DNA of 64,000 nt from Mactra quadrangularis. Its lineage: Eukaryota > Mollusca > Bivalvia > Venerida > Mactridae. Below the pieces are notes generated by a model. That model did not search any database, had not been told where the DNA came from, and saw nothing but the letters and a program-made list of their open reading frames with translations. The stretch spans positions 35,825,267-35,889,266 of the forward strand of contig CM046308.1 in the NCBI GenBank assembly GCA_025267735.1. The letters are read 5' to 3'. The number at the start of each line of letters is the position of its first letter. The stretch's first letter is position 1. Of the stretch, positions 24,006-36,194 are shown piece after piece. Position numbers and translations under genes: made by a program.

Positions 24006-25170
24006 TGGGTAGTCCAAGCCTGTGAATAAAACTATGCCTCGTTAACACTTAACAGTGCCTACTTAATTAAAGATGGTCGAATAGATAAAGGCAGAGACAT
24101 ATATAACATGTCTCTGATGAAGGCGACTGTTTAAAGAGAATCAAATGATGTTTTCACGCTTGCATGATCAAGAGGACGAATCGATTTATCTCGGTGCTTA
24201 ATCTAGCCTTATTTGGATGTTACGATGTATACATTATTCATCAATGCTTAAATTACATGACTGTATGGGGTCACACGACCTTGGCTCAGATGCCGAGGTC
24301 TTGGGATATGCATTAAGGGGCGTGGTTGACAATATCCAATCGAATAATAAAAATAATACAAGATAACAGAAAACATGGTAAATAAAGCATGTTGCTAATA
24401 TATTTTTCAAAAATGCTTTTACATCAGGCCTATTAGTTCTTAAATGACGAACAATTAGCTATCATATTATATTATTATTTAAAAGAAGGAATAATTTCAC
24501 TTACAGTTTAAATGCAGGAAATCTACAAATTGAGTATCCAAAGTTCTTATGTGAACATCATGTATGACATTGTCACTGTTAATAGTCAGAAGTAGTATAT
24601 TGTTCTGGCAATATTATTCTGAAACAGACAATAAATATTTATACATATTAAGGTGTAACAAAATGTAGAACTGAAAAATCTATTTTTTAAGTTATTTACT
24701 GGTAGTTAACTATGATTTGATAACATAGTACCATGTTATTTCTTAATATAGTTAATGAAATATGAAGTGTTTTTTTCATGTATCTATGGACAACATATAA
24801 CTTGTATTTAGGCGATTGATTCACGAACAAAATCATGATTACGGGCAGATTTGTATTTTCTCAAATAATTGAACGCACCGTAAACATCCAATAGACAAAT
24901 AATAAAATAATTTTGTACACCTACATTTAGAATTCGATGTAAATATCAAACAGAAACATAAAATTATATCAGGGATGTTTTATAGCATCTCTGAAACATA
25001 TGAAACAGTCATATCTGAGAGATAGATCTAACCAACAATTCCATATTTAAGACAAAATCTGAACTAATATTTTTATAAATATGTGTGCGTTGTTCGTTGT
25101 ATCAAAACAAATCAATAAATTTATTGTTTCAGATGAATAAATTAGTCGAATTTTCTTAACAAATCAATAA
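24006..25170. other. AT-rich DNA, no gene recognised
   Basis: A small hairpin GACCTTGGCTC..GCCGAGGTC lies near 24279-24301. No coding exon with both splice sites was found. Confidence 0.4.
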
Positions 25171-25176
25171 AAATGG

Positions 25177-25330
25177 ACTCACCTTATACATTTTCATGTT
25201 TAATGGCTTCTGCATACGTCGGTAGCCATTCAAAATATTGATGATGTTTTGAAGTTGTAGTAATCACGAAAATTTCTAAACGAAAATATTCAATCGATTC
25301 CCGCCTAAGACTGTGCGCATGCGCAAATCT
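25177..25330 (-). CDS. possible minus-strand first exon (MKMYK then 5' splice site)
   Basis: On the minus strand an ATG with A at -3 (25197-25195) opens the codons MKMYK. It then meets a good donor, AAG|GTGAGT, with the donor bases at 25182-25177. About 120 bp upstream is a perfect NRF-1 palindrome, and beyond it a CCAAT box, as expected of a housekeeping-type promoter. A longer open frame over the same bases (25432-25184) ends just before the splice site and is probably a shadow. No downstream exon could be identified, so this stays a tentative first exon. Confidence 0.3.
25314..25325. promoter_or_regulatory. perfect NRF-1 palindrome
   Basis: TGCGCATGCGCA matches the NRF-1 consensus YGCGCAYGCGCR exactly. 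A CCAAT box (GACCAATCAAAG, about 25347-25358) and a second, inverted one (ATTGGTC near 25450) are close by, in DNA that is otherwise CpG-poor. Confidence 0.6.
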
Positions 25331-25499
25331 GATAATAGGTAAATGACCAATCAAAGAAATCATCAATTTAGCGGGGTGCACAGCGTGCAGTCTGTTACTT
25401 CCAAAACTTTTGTACATCAAAGGATGCCGCATAAGAATACGATCATCCGATTGGTCAATAATTAATCTAGCATTAGTTAATTGATCACGTAGTGTTCAC

Positions 25500-25605
25500 T
25501 CGGATTTTTTTAATAAACATTTGATCTTAAGTTGCTACAAATGTTTATATAAGACAGTCATAATTTTGTAATTTTGATGATTTGGAGCGTTGAAACTAGG
25601 TAAGT
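25500..25605 (+). promoter_or_regulatory. possible + strand non-coding first exon ending in GTAAGT
   Basis: CTAG|GTAAGT has its donor bases at 25600-25605 and is followed by a T-rich intron-like stretch. With the minus-strand donor at 25182 and the NRF-1/CCAAT motifs between them, the arrangement suggests a bidirectional promoter. This is inference from motifs only. Confidence 0.25.
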
Positions 25606-25864
25606 ATTTTTTTTAATTAAGTTATATGATAGTAATTTTTAAGACTTTACATTAATTTTTTTTAGATCTATGACGCTTAAAGTTAGAACTTTTTTCTCAC
25701 AAAATAATAGTGATTTCTATTTTTACTTTCTTACTTGGTTTGAATCAGTTCATGTACGTGTTTAAAGCAACTAAGTAAAGAAGGGCGAATAATTCAGACT
25801 GTGGTTCCATACAGATATATTGTTGTTTTGTTTTTTTATGTTTGAGAAACAGGATCGTATGTCC

Positions 25865-26270
25865 GATTTATTTACACGGGGTGGGTTCGGGAGGGGGTAC
25901 GGAATAGAATTTTTTGAGTTTTTCACATGTCAAAGGTGCAAATCTGAGCACTTTAAAATGCTTTTTAAACAAATTGAATGAAGCTACAAATAGGTTAATT
26001 ATCGGGTTTTTTTTTTGTAGAAAAGTGATGCAATGCGTAACAATTCAGATTCATGTGATTGATTAGCTTTTAATAAATATTCAAAAATAAAGAAAATGCA
26101 TTCATGTGAGTTAGATCACAGGACCTGATACAGAGGGGTCGTTAGTGGGGAGTACGGTTGGGGTGGGTACGGGAGGGGTATCCCCTCCCGATGATGTGGA
26201 AAATTTTTGAATTTTTGCATGTCAAAGGTGTAAATCTGAGCACTTTTGAACACACTTTAAAAGGATAAAA
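25865..26270 (+). repeat. two diverged copies of a ~110-bp segment
   Basis: GGGTTCGGGAGGGGGTACGG..TTTTTCACATGTCAAAGGTGCAAATCTGAGCAC at about 25878-25955 recurs as GGGTACGGGAGGGG..TTTTTGCATGTCAAAGGTGTAAATCTGAGCAC at 26164-26252. The second copy also has a GGGAGGGGTATCCCCTCCC hairpin. Probably remnants of DNA transposons. Confidence 0.6.
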
Positions 26271-26899
26271 TGAAGCTAAAATTTGGTAAAGTATCATTAC
26301 ATTTTAAGCACATTTGGGCACTACCAAGGAAATATTAAGCGCTATAATTGAGGTATCCTTCATGGAACGAGAATGGATAAAATCCTGATTTACAAAAAAA
26401 TCAGCAATTTCATCATGTAAATGCCGAGAATTTTTAAAAAAATACACTTGCTAACTTGTATAAAATCACCGAATGCAATGAGAAAATTCTCCGATTTAAC
26501 AACCAAAAAACCGGTTTATGATACGTTTTTTTTTTAAATAAGAGGCTTAGTTTATTCTGTTGAAATTCAGCGTTGTTGTGAGTTTTTCGGACGTTTCAGT
26601 GGATTTACAAGAATGGTTGTTGGGACGATCCAAAACGTGGAAATCCGCCGAAGAATCACATTCTTCGATTCCTTTCGAAAAAAGTATTAGGTATACAAGT
26701 ATTTTAAACACGTAATATGATATAAAATAAAAGCAACGATTTATAAATTAACGAAACACAAGCCTATTAAATTATGATTGGATGAAAAAAAATGTTTAAC
26801 CAATGATTAATTTTTGTCTTGTGTTTCGTAAGAAAACTTGTTGAAAGTTACTTGAAAGTTTAATTCATTTACCTACATTTTCTAAGAAAACAACAACAA

Positions 26900-27250
26900 C
26901 ATAAAACGCTCGCTTTTTCCGATTTTAACTAACTTTTAATAACTCATTTTAATGACAAGCATTCATTCGACTATACTCGGCTTTTCTCAGTCTATTATTT
27001 GATATGAAAAAAGCCGATGTCCTCCATAAATACTTAATTTATGTTTAGGCTCGGTCACTTTTTAAAAGTTATTCGGAATTTTAATACCATAAAATTCATC
27101 AGACGATCGTGCATGTTTTCAAAATTAACTAAGTTCGAGTGTTATAGTAGAGACGTATAAAATGCACTTGACTAGCTGTCCTCGTCTTTTCTCTGTCTAA
27201 CTTGCTATGAAAACGCCGATGATTTCCACTACTAAATAAGATTAGAGAGT
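26900..27250 (+). repeat. diverged tandem duplication (~185 bp apart)
   Basis: CTCGGCTTTTCTCAGTCTATTATTTGATATGAAAAAAGCCGATG (about 26978-27020) is echoed by CTCGTCTTTTCTCTGTCTAACTTGCTATGAAAACGCCGATG (27181-27222). It lies upstream of the hAT-like end and may belong to the same element. Confidence 0.5.
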
Positions 27251-27269
27251 GCACAATAACAAAATTTAG

Positions 27270-27657
27270 GCCTCGTAAGCTAGTTACCATGGTAATTTCA
27301 CTGGTGACGGTCTTAAATATACTGTTGAGGTATGTGTAATATAGACAATGAACATAGCAATTGGTATCTATGTGTCTGTAAAGAGGGACCATACACTTGC
27401 ACGATCAATGATTTGAACGCTTGATAAGGCCCGATCTGGGTACCCTGAGATGTTTGAATGTATCAATTTAGATCATTATCTTTTTTAATAGCTCGGATGA
27501 ATGATTTCATATTAAATTTAATCTAAAAGTCGAGTTGATATTGCTTTGATGGTGCCGATTTTTGTGCCCTTTTCTTTGTATGAGAGTCAATATCTGTGGG
27601 GCCAGGTTGGGGGGGGGGGGCACGTGCCCCCTGTGCCCCCCGGTAAATCCGGGCCTG
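27270..27657 (-). mobile_element. hAT-like element end, copy 2
   Basis: The right border read on the minus strand is CAGGCCCGGATTTACCGGG, a typical hAT-type terminal start, followed by GGGGCACAGGGGGCACGTGCCCCC and a G/C run. The interior matches 23690-24005. The opposite end with its 8-bp duplication was not found, so the copy is truncated or its left end is too diverged to see. Confidence 0.6.
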
Positions 27658-27719
27658 AGGATAATATAAGGAAACACATAGATCTACGCGCTGAAGGGAT
27701 GTGTCATTGATTTGTCAAA

Positions 27720-27963
27720 ATGGCGAAGACTCAAGAAAGCCTACGATTTTTAAGCCAGTTCATTATATCTAATTTATGCACAGATTGGCTTGGATTAATA
27801 CTAGCCAACCTTTGTATTTACCGTATAATGACTGGATATTCGTCAAATGAATCAACGAATGGAATCCAATGGCAATGCACACGATGCAGCTTTGATACAG
27901 TCAACGTTCAGACATGTTTGAGTTTTTCATCGCTGGATTTGAATCAAGAATGGTGACGTAAGT
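27720..27963 (+). other. 78-codon open frame followed by GTAAGT, function unknown
   Basis: The ATG lies in a good context (AAAATGGCG, also a YY1-like motif). The 78 codons hold four Cys, two of them as WQCTRCSF, and no domain I recognise. The TGA stop is followed after one base by GTAAGT (27958-27963), so the open frame ends right at a plausible splice donor. It may be a 5' exon in a different frame or chance. Confidence 0.2.
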
Positions 27964-28288
27964 TATTCTAAGATTTGTAATGAATTTTCTCATGAAAACC
28001 TGTATTAGACTATTCATTAAAAGCATGAAACTTTCGCATTTGACCCCAATTATGTAGAAAAAATCTCCATTATGCAGTCGCGTGATTGCCGTGTAATCTG
28101 GACTGAAGCCGTGTCGACTAAATTTGTAGATTTTCGTTTTAAAAGTTAGTTAACAACAGGATATGTTGGATTTGTTTATGTCATCTCCTGCTTTAGCATC
28201 AACTAATGCATTTTGTCACCATTGAACTCGCTTATATGATGTTTGAAATAGCTCTAGCTTATCTGTCTCATTTGAAAAAAAGTAGTCC

Positions 28289-28384
28289 GTCATTTTTTAT
28301 ATTTCACCGTAGTGAAAATATAAACCGATATTTTCACGGTTTATTTTTATCGGATAACACAGCATTTCACCGTAAAGCATGAAA
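28289..28384. repeat. short palindromic TTCACCGTAGTGAAAATATA segment
   Basis: TATATTTCACCGTAGTGAAA and the following ATATTTTCACGG share wording with the element at 54500-54775, including AGCATGAAAGAAA. It directly abuts the 31-bp minisatellite. Confidence 0.5.
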
Positions 28385-30240
28385 GAAATTTCTATATTCA
28401 TGCTATATTTTGTTCATCATTCTTATATTCATGCTATATTTTGTTAATCATTTCTATATTTCTATATTCATACTATATTTTGTTCATCATTTCTATATTT
28501 CTGTATTCATACTATATTTTGTTCATCATTCCTATATTTCTATAATAATACTATAGTTTGTTCATCATTCCTATAATTATACTAAATTTTGTTTATCATT
28601 ACTATATTCATACTACATTTTGTACATCATTCCTATATTCATACTAAATTTTGTTCATCATTCCTATATTCATACTATATTTTGTTCATCATTTCTATAT
28701 ATCTATATTCATACTATATTTTGTTCATTATTCCTATATACATACTATTTTTTTCATCATTCCTATATTGTTATATTCATGCTATATTTTGTCCATCATT
28801 CAAATTTTTCTAAATTTAAATTATATTTCGCCATCATTCCTATATTTCCATATTTGTGCTATATTTTCTTCATATTTTCTATATTCATGCTATATTTTGT
28901 TTATCATTTCTACATTCATGCTATATTTTGGTCACCATTCTTTTCTTTTTATATTAGTGCTATATATCGTTCATTATTTCTATACTTCTGTACTCATACA
29001 TTATTTTGTAATTCATGCTATATTTTGTTCATGATTTCTATATTAATGCTATATTTTGTTTATTATTCTTATATTTGTATATTCGAGCTATACTTTGTTT
29101 AGCATTCCTATATGTCTCGATTCATACTATATTTTGTTATTCATTCTGATATTTCTATATTCATGCTATATTTTGTTTTTATTCCTATATTTCTTTATTC
29201 ATACTGTATTTTGCTCATCATTTCGATATTCATGAACATTTTGTTCGTCATTTCTATATTCATGCTATATTTTGTTTAACATTTCTATATTCAAGCTATA
29301 TTTTGTTTATCATTTTTATATTTCTGTATTCATATTTAATTTTGTTCATGATTTCGATATTCATGATACATTTTGTTCATATTTTCTTTATTTCTAATTT
29401 CATGCATTACCTTGTTCATCGTTCCTATATTCATGCTATATTTAGTTCATCATTTCTATATTCATGCTATATTTTGTTCATCAATTCAATATTCATGCTA
29501 TATTTTGTTCATCATTTCTATATTTCTATATTCATGCTATATTTTGTTCATATTTTCTTTATTTCTAATTTCATGCATTACCTTGTTCATTGTTCCTATA
29601 TTCATGCTATATTTAGTTCATCATTTCTATATTCATGCTATATTTTGTTCATCAATTCAATATTCATGCTATATTTTGTTCATCATTTCTATATTTCTAT
29701 ATTCATGCTATATTTTGTTCATTTCTTTTTTTCTTATTTCATGCTATATTTTGTTCATCATTCCTTTATTCATGCTATATTTTGTTCATCATTTCTATAT
29801 TCATGCTATATTTTGTGCATTTTTTTATATTCATGCTATATTTGTTCATCATTCCTATATTTCTATATTTATGCTTTATTTTGTTCATCATTTCTATATT
29901 TGATATTTTCATGCTATATTTTGTTCATCATTTCAATATTCATGCTTTCGTTTGTTAACATTTCTATATTCATGCTATATTTAGTTCATCATTCCTATAT
30001 TCATGCTATATGTTGTTCATTATTTTATGTTACTATATTCATACTATATTTTGTTCATCATTCCTATATTTCTATATTCATACTACATTTTGTTCATTTC
30101 AATATTCATTCTATAAATGTTCATCATTCCTATATTTATACTAAATGTTGTCCATCATCCTTATATTCATACTTCTTTTGTCTGTCACTCACATATTTCT
30201 ATATTTATACAATAATATACAGCAACAATATGTTCAATGT
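28385..30240 (+). repeat. 31-bp minisatellite (TTCATGCTATATTTTGTTCA..)
   Basis: About 58 units of TTCATGCTATATTTTGTTCA followed by TCATTTCTATA, many with an extra TTTCTATA insertion of ~9-10 bp. A longer variant block (about 29373-29530) recurs at 29545-29700, a ~170-bp higher-order repeat. The unit has no stop codon in any forward frame and 31 is not a multiple of 3. This produces open frames up to 314 codons in all three frames, with SCYILFIISIF-like hydrophobic repeats. No evidence of coding. Confidence 0.9.
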
Positions 30241-30249
30241 TTATTAAGA

Positions 30250-31139
30250 CGATAAAAATAAGAATGCTCTGAAGCAATGCCATGCTTACATACTATATGT
30301 CATACAGAACACACCAAAACAAAGAAATGTGTCATATGTGTGACGTCATAAGTGTAGTAGTTGATCATGCATCTACTAAGCAGACGTAATCATGTTGTGG
30401 ATGTTTGTATCTCAAAATTTATGTAATATGCTGTGTCATGATTTGAAGTATAACAGTTTCATTATGATGAGAAGTATGGGCATATAATTATGTGCAAATA
30501 AGTGAACAAGTGGTTCTTGTTATTAATTGCATTTTAAGGTTAATATTAGAAGATGCCTAGTCATTTTTGCTACAGAATGTAGCCATAATAGTCTACAGTA
30601 TGGATCTGCTCATCAAATCTATAAATATCGAAATAAAAAAGGTTAATTAGACTATAATGCACCCCTGAAATCTTTACTGAATTGAAAAGTTAACAAGTAC
30701 AAGCTTAATATACATCGGTAATTATTTGCTTACACAGGTTTTACCAAATACAAGTTTAATAGTTAATACATTAGCTGTTCTGTAATATCAATTTGGAACA
30801 CCTTGACCTTTTAATTCATGAATTAATAGCACATGGCCAAGGAGTTCCAAATGTTGTAATCTCCAGTAATAAAGAGGGGAAGGTAATAAAAAATTAGGTG
30901 CTTATTTTCTTTAAATATCAACATTTTATAATTCAATAATACATATGAATGGAAAATCTAGATTGGATTATCTCCCTTAGATATACTAAAACATTTGGAG
31001 GGTACTATATTAACATATGTTTTTGTCTTTCTTAGCATGAAGAGCATACATTTTCCAGATGTATACTGACTTTTATGCTTAAACATTCTTCATTATACAA
31101 TTTTTAAAATATAAATTAAACACAACTTAAACAAATCAC
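30250..31139. other. AT-rich DNA with one small hairpin element
   Basis: No gene recognised. It contains a TGACGTCA box at 30351-30358 and the hairpin described separately at 30790. Confidence 0.4.
30790..30854. repeat. GGAACACC..GGAGTTCC hairpin element
   Basis: ATTTGGAACACCTTGACC and GGCCAAGGAGTTCCAAAT form arms around a ~28-nt loop that itself contains TTAATTCATGAATTAA. A related hairpin lies at 62214-62267. Confidence 0.65.
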
Positions 31140-31265
31140 TTGAGACCCAGCCGATTAACTCCCACTGAGACTTGAACTCAGAACTCCTCATGACATAGAG
31201 ACTGATCACTAGCACAAGGTGTTTTGCATTAAACTAAAAGAGTGTCATGTCGCTGGTCCCAAGTG
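31140..31265 (-). mobile_element. possible tRNA-derived SINE remnant
   Basis: On the minus strand, TGCTAGTGATCAG resembles an A box and GAGTTCAAGTCTC resembles a B box, about 35 nt apart. The match is weak and no tail or target duplication was found. Confidence 0.3.
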
Positions 31266-31739
31266 ATATGCAGCAGCATGCCACACATTGATAAACTTTT
31301 ACTTCGAAAGAGTTATTAGTTGACAAGTGAATTTTGATCATAAACTCCATCCAACAGAGCTTGACTGATACTTATTTATGTATGTTGATGGGTGGTGTGA
31401 GTGATTTGTTCAATTATTATCAAAGAATCGATTATATTCATGGATTATTATGCTTGATTACTATCGTGGTCACTCCTTGTTTATCCAGACTTGTGACTGG
31501 CTTACATGATACAGTTAGATCAGTTAAGAACTAACCCATCAATATAAGGTCAAGTTACCCACATAAAGCAATAGTCAGTGCAACTCTGGGTGGGTGAGTA
31601 GAGGTGGGGCTTGTCTTAACTCTAACTCTTAAGTCGCACCGTTTTGACATACGACGTATACACTAAACATAGTGACGAAACACTATAGATAATGTATAAG
31701 TGTGCATACATATCCTTTGCAACCAAGGCAAATCACAAC

Positions 31740-31885
31740 TGACCCCGACGGATGCATTGGGTACGGACCCCGTTAGGGATAGGACCTCCATCAAGAGCGC
31801 TGCGCCCATTGCCGTAACCTGTGGACTTATCTCAGGACGGAGTCGTATGCATTTTTCATATGCAAACTAAAACTAAGAGACATGG
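31740..31885. other. GC-richer block of unknown nature
   Basis: GACCCCGACGGATGCATTGG to AGGACGGAGTCGTATGC stands out from the AT-rich surroundings, next to the start of the 29-bp array. No open frame of useful length and no tRNA fold seen. Possibly the end of a transposon. Confidence 0.4.
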
Positions 31886-31894
31886 AATATTATG

Positions 31895-33560
31895 GTTCAT
31901 CTCATCTCATCTCATCTGGTTTTGGTATGTATGGATCGTCTCATCATGGTTGGGTATATATGGATGATCTAATCTGGTATGGATGTATATGGATGATCTA
32001 ATCTGGTTTGGATGTATATGGATGATCTCATCTGAGTTGGATGTATATGGATGATCTTATCTGGTTTGGATGTGTATGGATGATCTTATCTGGTTTGGAG
32101 GTATATGGATGATCTCATCGGTGTTAGATGTATATGGATGATCTCATCTGAGTTGGATGTATATGGATGATCTTATCTGGTTTTGATGTATATGGATGAT
32201 CTAATCTGGTTTGGATGTATATGGATGATCTCATCTGAGTTGGATGTATATGGATGATCTCATCTGGTATGAATGTATATGGATGATATAATCTGGTTTG
32301 GATGTATATGGATGATCTCATCTGAGTTGGATGTATATGGATGATCTTATCTAGTTTGGATGTATATGGATGATCTCATCTGAGTTGGATGTATATGGAT
32401 GATCTTATCTGGTTTGGATGTATATGGATGATCTAATCTGGTTTGGATGTATATGGATGATCTCATCTGAGTTGGATGTATATGGATGATCTCATCTGGT
32501 ATGAATGTATATGGATGATCTAATCTGGTTTGGATGTATATGGATGATCTCATCTGAGTTGGATGTATATGGATGATCTTATCTAGTTTGGATGTGTATG
32601 GATGATCTTATCTGGTTTGGAGGTATATGGATGATCTCATCGATGTTAGATGTATATGGATGATCTCATCGGTGTTAGATGTATATGGATGATCGTATCT
32701 GGTTTGGATGTATACAGATGATCTCATCTGTGTTGGACATATATGAATGATCTTATCTAGTTTGGATGTATATGAATTATCTGATCTGGTTTGGATGTAT
32801 ATGGATGATCTCATCTGTGTTGGAAGTATATGGATGATCGTAACTGTTTAGGATGTATATGGATGATCTCATCTGTGTTGGATGAATATGGATGATCTTA
32901 TCTGGTTTTGATGTAAATGGATGATCTAATCTGGATTGTATGTATATGGATGATCTCATCTGAAATGGATGTATATGGATGATCTAATCTAGTTTAGATG
33001 TATATGGATGATCTTATCTGGTTTGGAATGTCTATGGATGGTCTCATCTGAGTTGTATGTATTTGAATGATCTCATCTGGTTTGGATGTATTTGGATGAT
33101 CTAATCTGGTTTGATGCATATTTATGATCTCATCTGAGTTGGATGTATATGGATGATCTTATCTGGTTTGGATGTAAATGGATGATGTTATCTGGTTTGG
33201 ATGTATATGGATGATCTCATCAGTGTTAGATGTATATGGATGATCGTATCTAGTTTGGATATATATGGATGATCTTATCTGGTTTGGATGTTTATGGATT
33301 ATCTTATCTGGTTTGTACGTATATGGATGATCTTATCTGGTTTGGATGTATATGGCTGATCTTATCTGGTTTGTATGTATATGGCTGAATTTATCTGGTT
33401 TGGAAGTATATCGATCTCATCTGTGTTGGATGTATATTGGTGATCTTATCTGGTTAGGATGTATATGGATGATATAATCTGTGTTGGATGTATATGGATG
33501 ATCTTATCTGGTTTGGATGTATATGGATGATCTTATCTGGTTTGGATGTATATGGATCAG
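31895..33560 (+). repeat. 29-bp minisatellite (GGATGATCTCATCTGAGTTG..)
   Basis: About 56 copies of GGATGATCTNATCTGGTTTG followed by GATGTATAT. The rare variant CTGGTATGAATG occurs at 32264 and 32496, exactly 232 bp (8 x 29) apart with matching neighbours, so part of the array is a higher-order repeat. The minus-strand frames (MRSSIYIQTR-type) are by-products. Confidence 0.92.
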
Positions 33561-34745
33561 ATAGTGTAAGTTGGTATTTATGGATATGCCTGCATGTATG
33601 TTTGGTATTTATGGATAGTTTCATGCGGGATTAGTATTAATTGATAGTTTCTGGGTTGGATGTACATGGATCAGCTAGTCTGGTTGGTATTCATGGATAT
33701 TATCTTGTGAGCTTGGTATTTATGCATAATTTATATGGATCATCTCATCTGGGTTGGATGTATATGGATCTGATAGTCTGGGTTGGTATTTATGGACATA
33801 CATTCCTGTGCGTTTGGTATTTATGGATAATTTCATGTTGGATTGGTATTTATTGTTATTTCTAAGTGGTTTATTAATCATTGATAATTTCATATGCGTT
33901 TGGTATTTATGGGTAATTTTATATGGATCATCTCATCTGGGTTGGATGTATATGGACAATCTTATCTGGGTTGGATGTAAAAGGATAATGCCATCGGGGT
34001 TGGATGTTTATGGATTATCTTATCTGGGTTTGATGCACATGGATCAGCTAGTCTGGTTTATATGGAATAATTCATGTGTTGTTGGGCACTTGGGACTTTT
34101 TGATGAGTTCATGCATGTTTTGTACTAATCGATAATTTCACAGGCATTAGGTATTGATGGATTATTTTACGTGCCCTTAGTACTTATCAATTATTTCATG
34201 TGGGTTTGGTATTCATGTATAATTTCATATGAGTTTGGCATTTATGATTAATGACATAAGCATATGGTACTTATGGATAATTTCATGTAGATTAGGTATT
34301 CATGTATAATTTCATGTGGGTTTGGTATTCATGTATAATTTCATATGGGTTAGGTATTCATGTATAATTTCATGTGGATTAGGTATTCATGTATAATTTC
34401 ATGTGGGTTTAGTATTCATGTATAATTTCATGTGGATTAGGTATTCATGTATAATTTCATATGGGTTTTGCATTTATGATTAATTTCATGCGGGTATGGC
34501 ACTATTGAATAATTTTATAAGGGTTTTATATTATTTAATGTGAATTTTGTATTTATGGATAATTGCATGTGCCTATTGAAATGATTGGTAACTGCATGTG
34601 TGTTTGGTATTCTTGGATAATGCCATAAGCATTAAGAAACAAAAGATAATTTCATGTACTTTTAATATTTTTACATAATTTTATGTGTGTTTTGTATTTA
34701 TGGATAAAATTCATGGGCATTTGATATTTTTTTATAATTTAATGA
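33561..34745 (+). repeat. decayed ~30-bp repeats (GGTATTCATGTATAATTTCATG)
   Basis: The 29-bp array grades into units such as TTAGGTATTCATGTATAATT followed by TCATGTGGG, best preserved at 34290-34470. Remnants of GGATCATCTCATCTGGGTTG at 33740 and 33930 show common origin. Confidence 0.75.
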
Positions 34746-34779
34746 GCAACTTTTTTTTTACTAAATTCACATTCATACT

Positions 34780-36150
34780 AACAGATTTTCATTACATACA
34801 TTTTGGGCACCAACAAAATGATTCACTGATTAGATTATTAAATTAGTAGAACAGAACAGAACACTTCTGACTTCATGTATAAACAATAATTGGGTTTCTC
34901 ATATTAACATGTACTGTAATTTTTTACCTTATTGACCATAAAATATAACACACAATATTGACCAAAAAATGATAAATTAAATCTAATATTAGTATAACAG
35001 TACATAACAGAGCAATTAAAGCTACATAAGTAAAAATATTCAACAACATGTACTTTATTTATTACTTAATTGACCTTAACACATAACCAAAAAATCTATA
35101 CATAAATATTAATGTGAGTATATTAGTGTCTTATATCAGCAACATATACTCTTTTGAATACAAAGATCTTCATAACATATATTTGGGACACCGACAATAT
35201 GATACATCTTGCTAATGTTAGTAGAACAGAACAGAACAGTTAAAGCTACATGTATAAAAATAATTAGGTCTCTTATATTAGCATCATATACTTTTTTGAA
35301 TATTAAGTGAATATTAAAATCTTCATAACATATATTTGGGACACCGACAATATGATACATTAATGCTACTGTTAGTAGAACAGAACAGAACAGAACAGAA
35401 TAGAACAGAACAGAACAAAACAGAACAATTATAGCTAAATGTATAAAAAATTATTAGGTCTCTTGTATTAGCAACATGTAGTTTTTTAAATATTCATAAC
35501 ATATATTTGGGACACCGACAAAATGATACATTAATTTAATGTTAATGTTAGTAGAACAGAACAGAAAGGAACAGAAAAGAACAGAACAGAACAATTATAG
35601 CTACATGTATAAAAAATAATTAGGTCTCCTATATTAGCAACATGTACATTTTTAATATAAAGATCCTTATAACATATATTTTGGACACCTACAAAATGAT
35701 ACATTAATGTTAATGTTAGTAGAACAGAACAGAACAGAACAGAAAAATTATAGTAACATGTATAAAAAATAATTAAATCTCTAATATTAGCAAAATGTAC
35801 TTTACTTTTTACTTAATTGACCTTACAATATAACAAACAATATTGACCAACAAAATAATACATAAATATAACTGTTAGAAGACCAGAACAGAACAATTAT
35901 AGCTACATGCATGATAAAAAATGTTTTATATTAGCATCATTGTACTTCATTATTACTTCATTGACATTTAAATATAAAGATTTTCATAACATATATTTTG
36001 GGAAACAACAAAATGATACATAAATGTTAATGTTAGTAGAACAGAACATGGAACAATTAAGCTACATGTATACAGATAATTAAATTTATCATATTAGCAA
36101 CATGTACTGCATTTTTACTTATTAAATTGATAAATGTAGGTGAATGATGA
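34780..36150 (+). repeat. ~155-175-bp satellite with embedded AACAG microsatellite
   Basis: The segment CATAACATATATTTGGGACA followed by CCGACAATATGATACAT recurs at about 35175, 35328, 35500 and 35673, with diverged copies at 34793 and 35985. Each unit carries GTTAGTAGAACAGAACAGAAC, whose (CAGAA)n length differs between copies. The 35136-35360 minus-strand open frame is a by-product. Confidence 0.85.
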
Positions 36151-36194
36151 AAAAATACCCCAAAAAAACCACTTCAAAATAAGTAAATTTATAT

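Noticed and set aside
28589..30247. Open frames of 74-314 codons with repeated FIISIFMLYFVHH-like wording
   Set aside because: They follow from a 31-bp unit without forward stops and exist in all three frames at once; no start context or splice evidence.
32124..32959. Minus-strand frames with MRSSIYIQTRLDHPYT repeats
   Set aside because: Direct translation of the 29-bp minisatellite; the unit is not a multiple of three and the frames restart at each stop.
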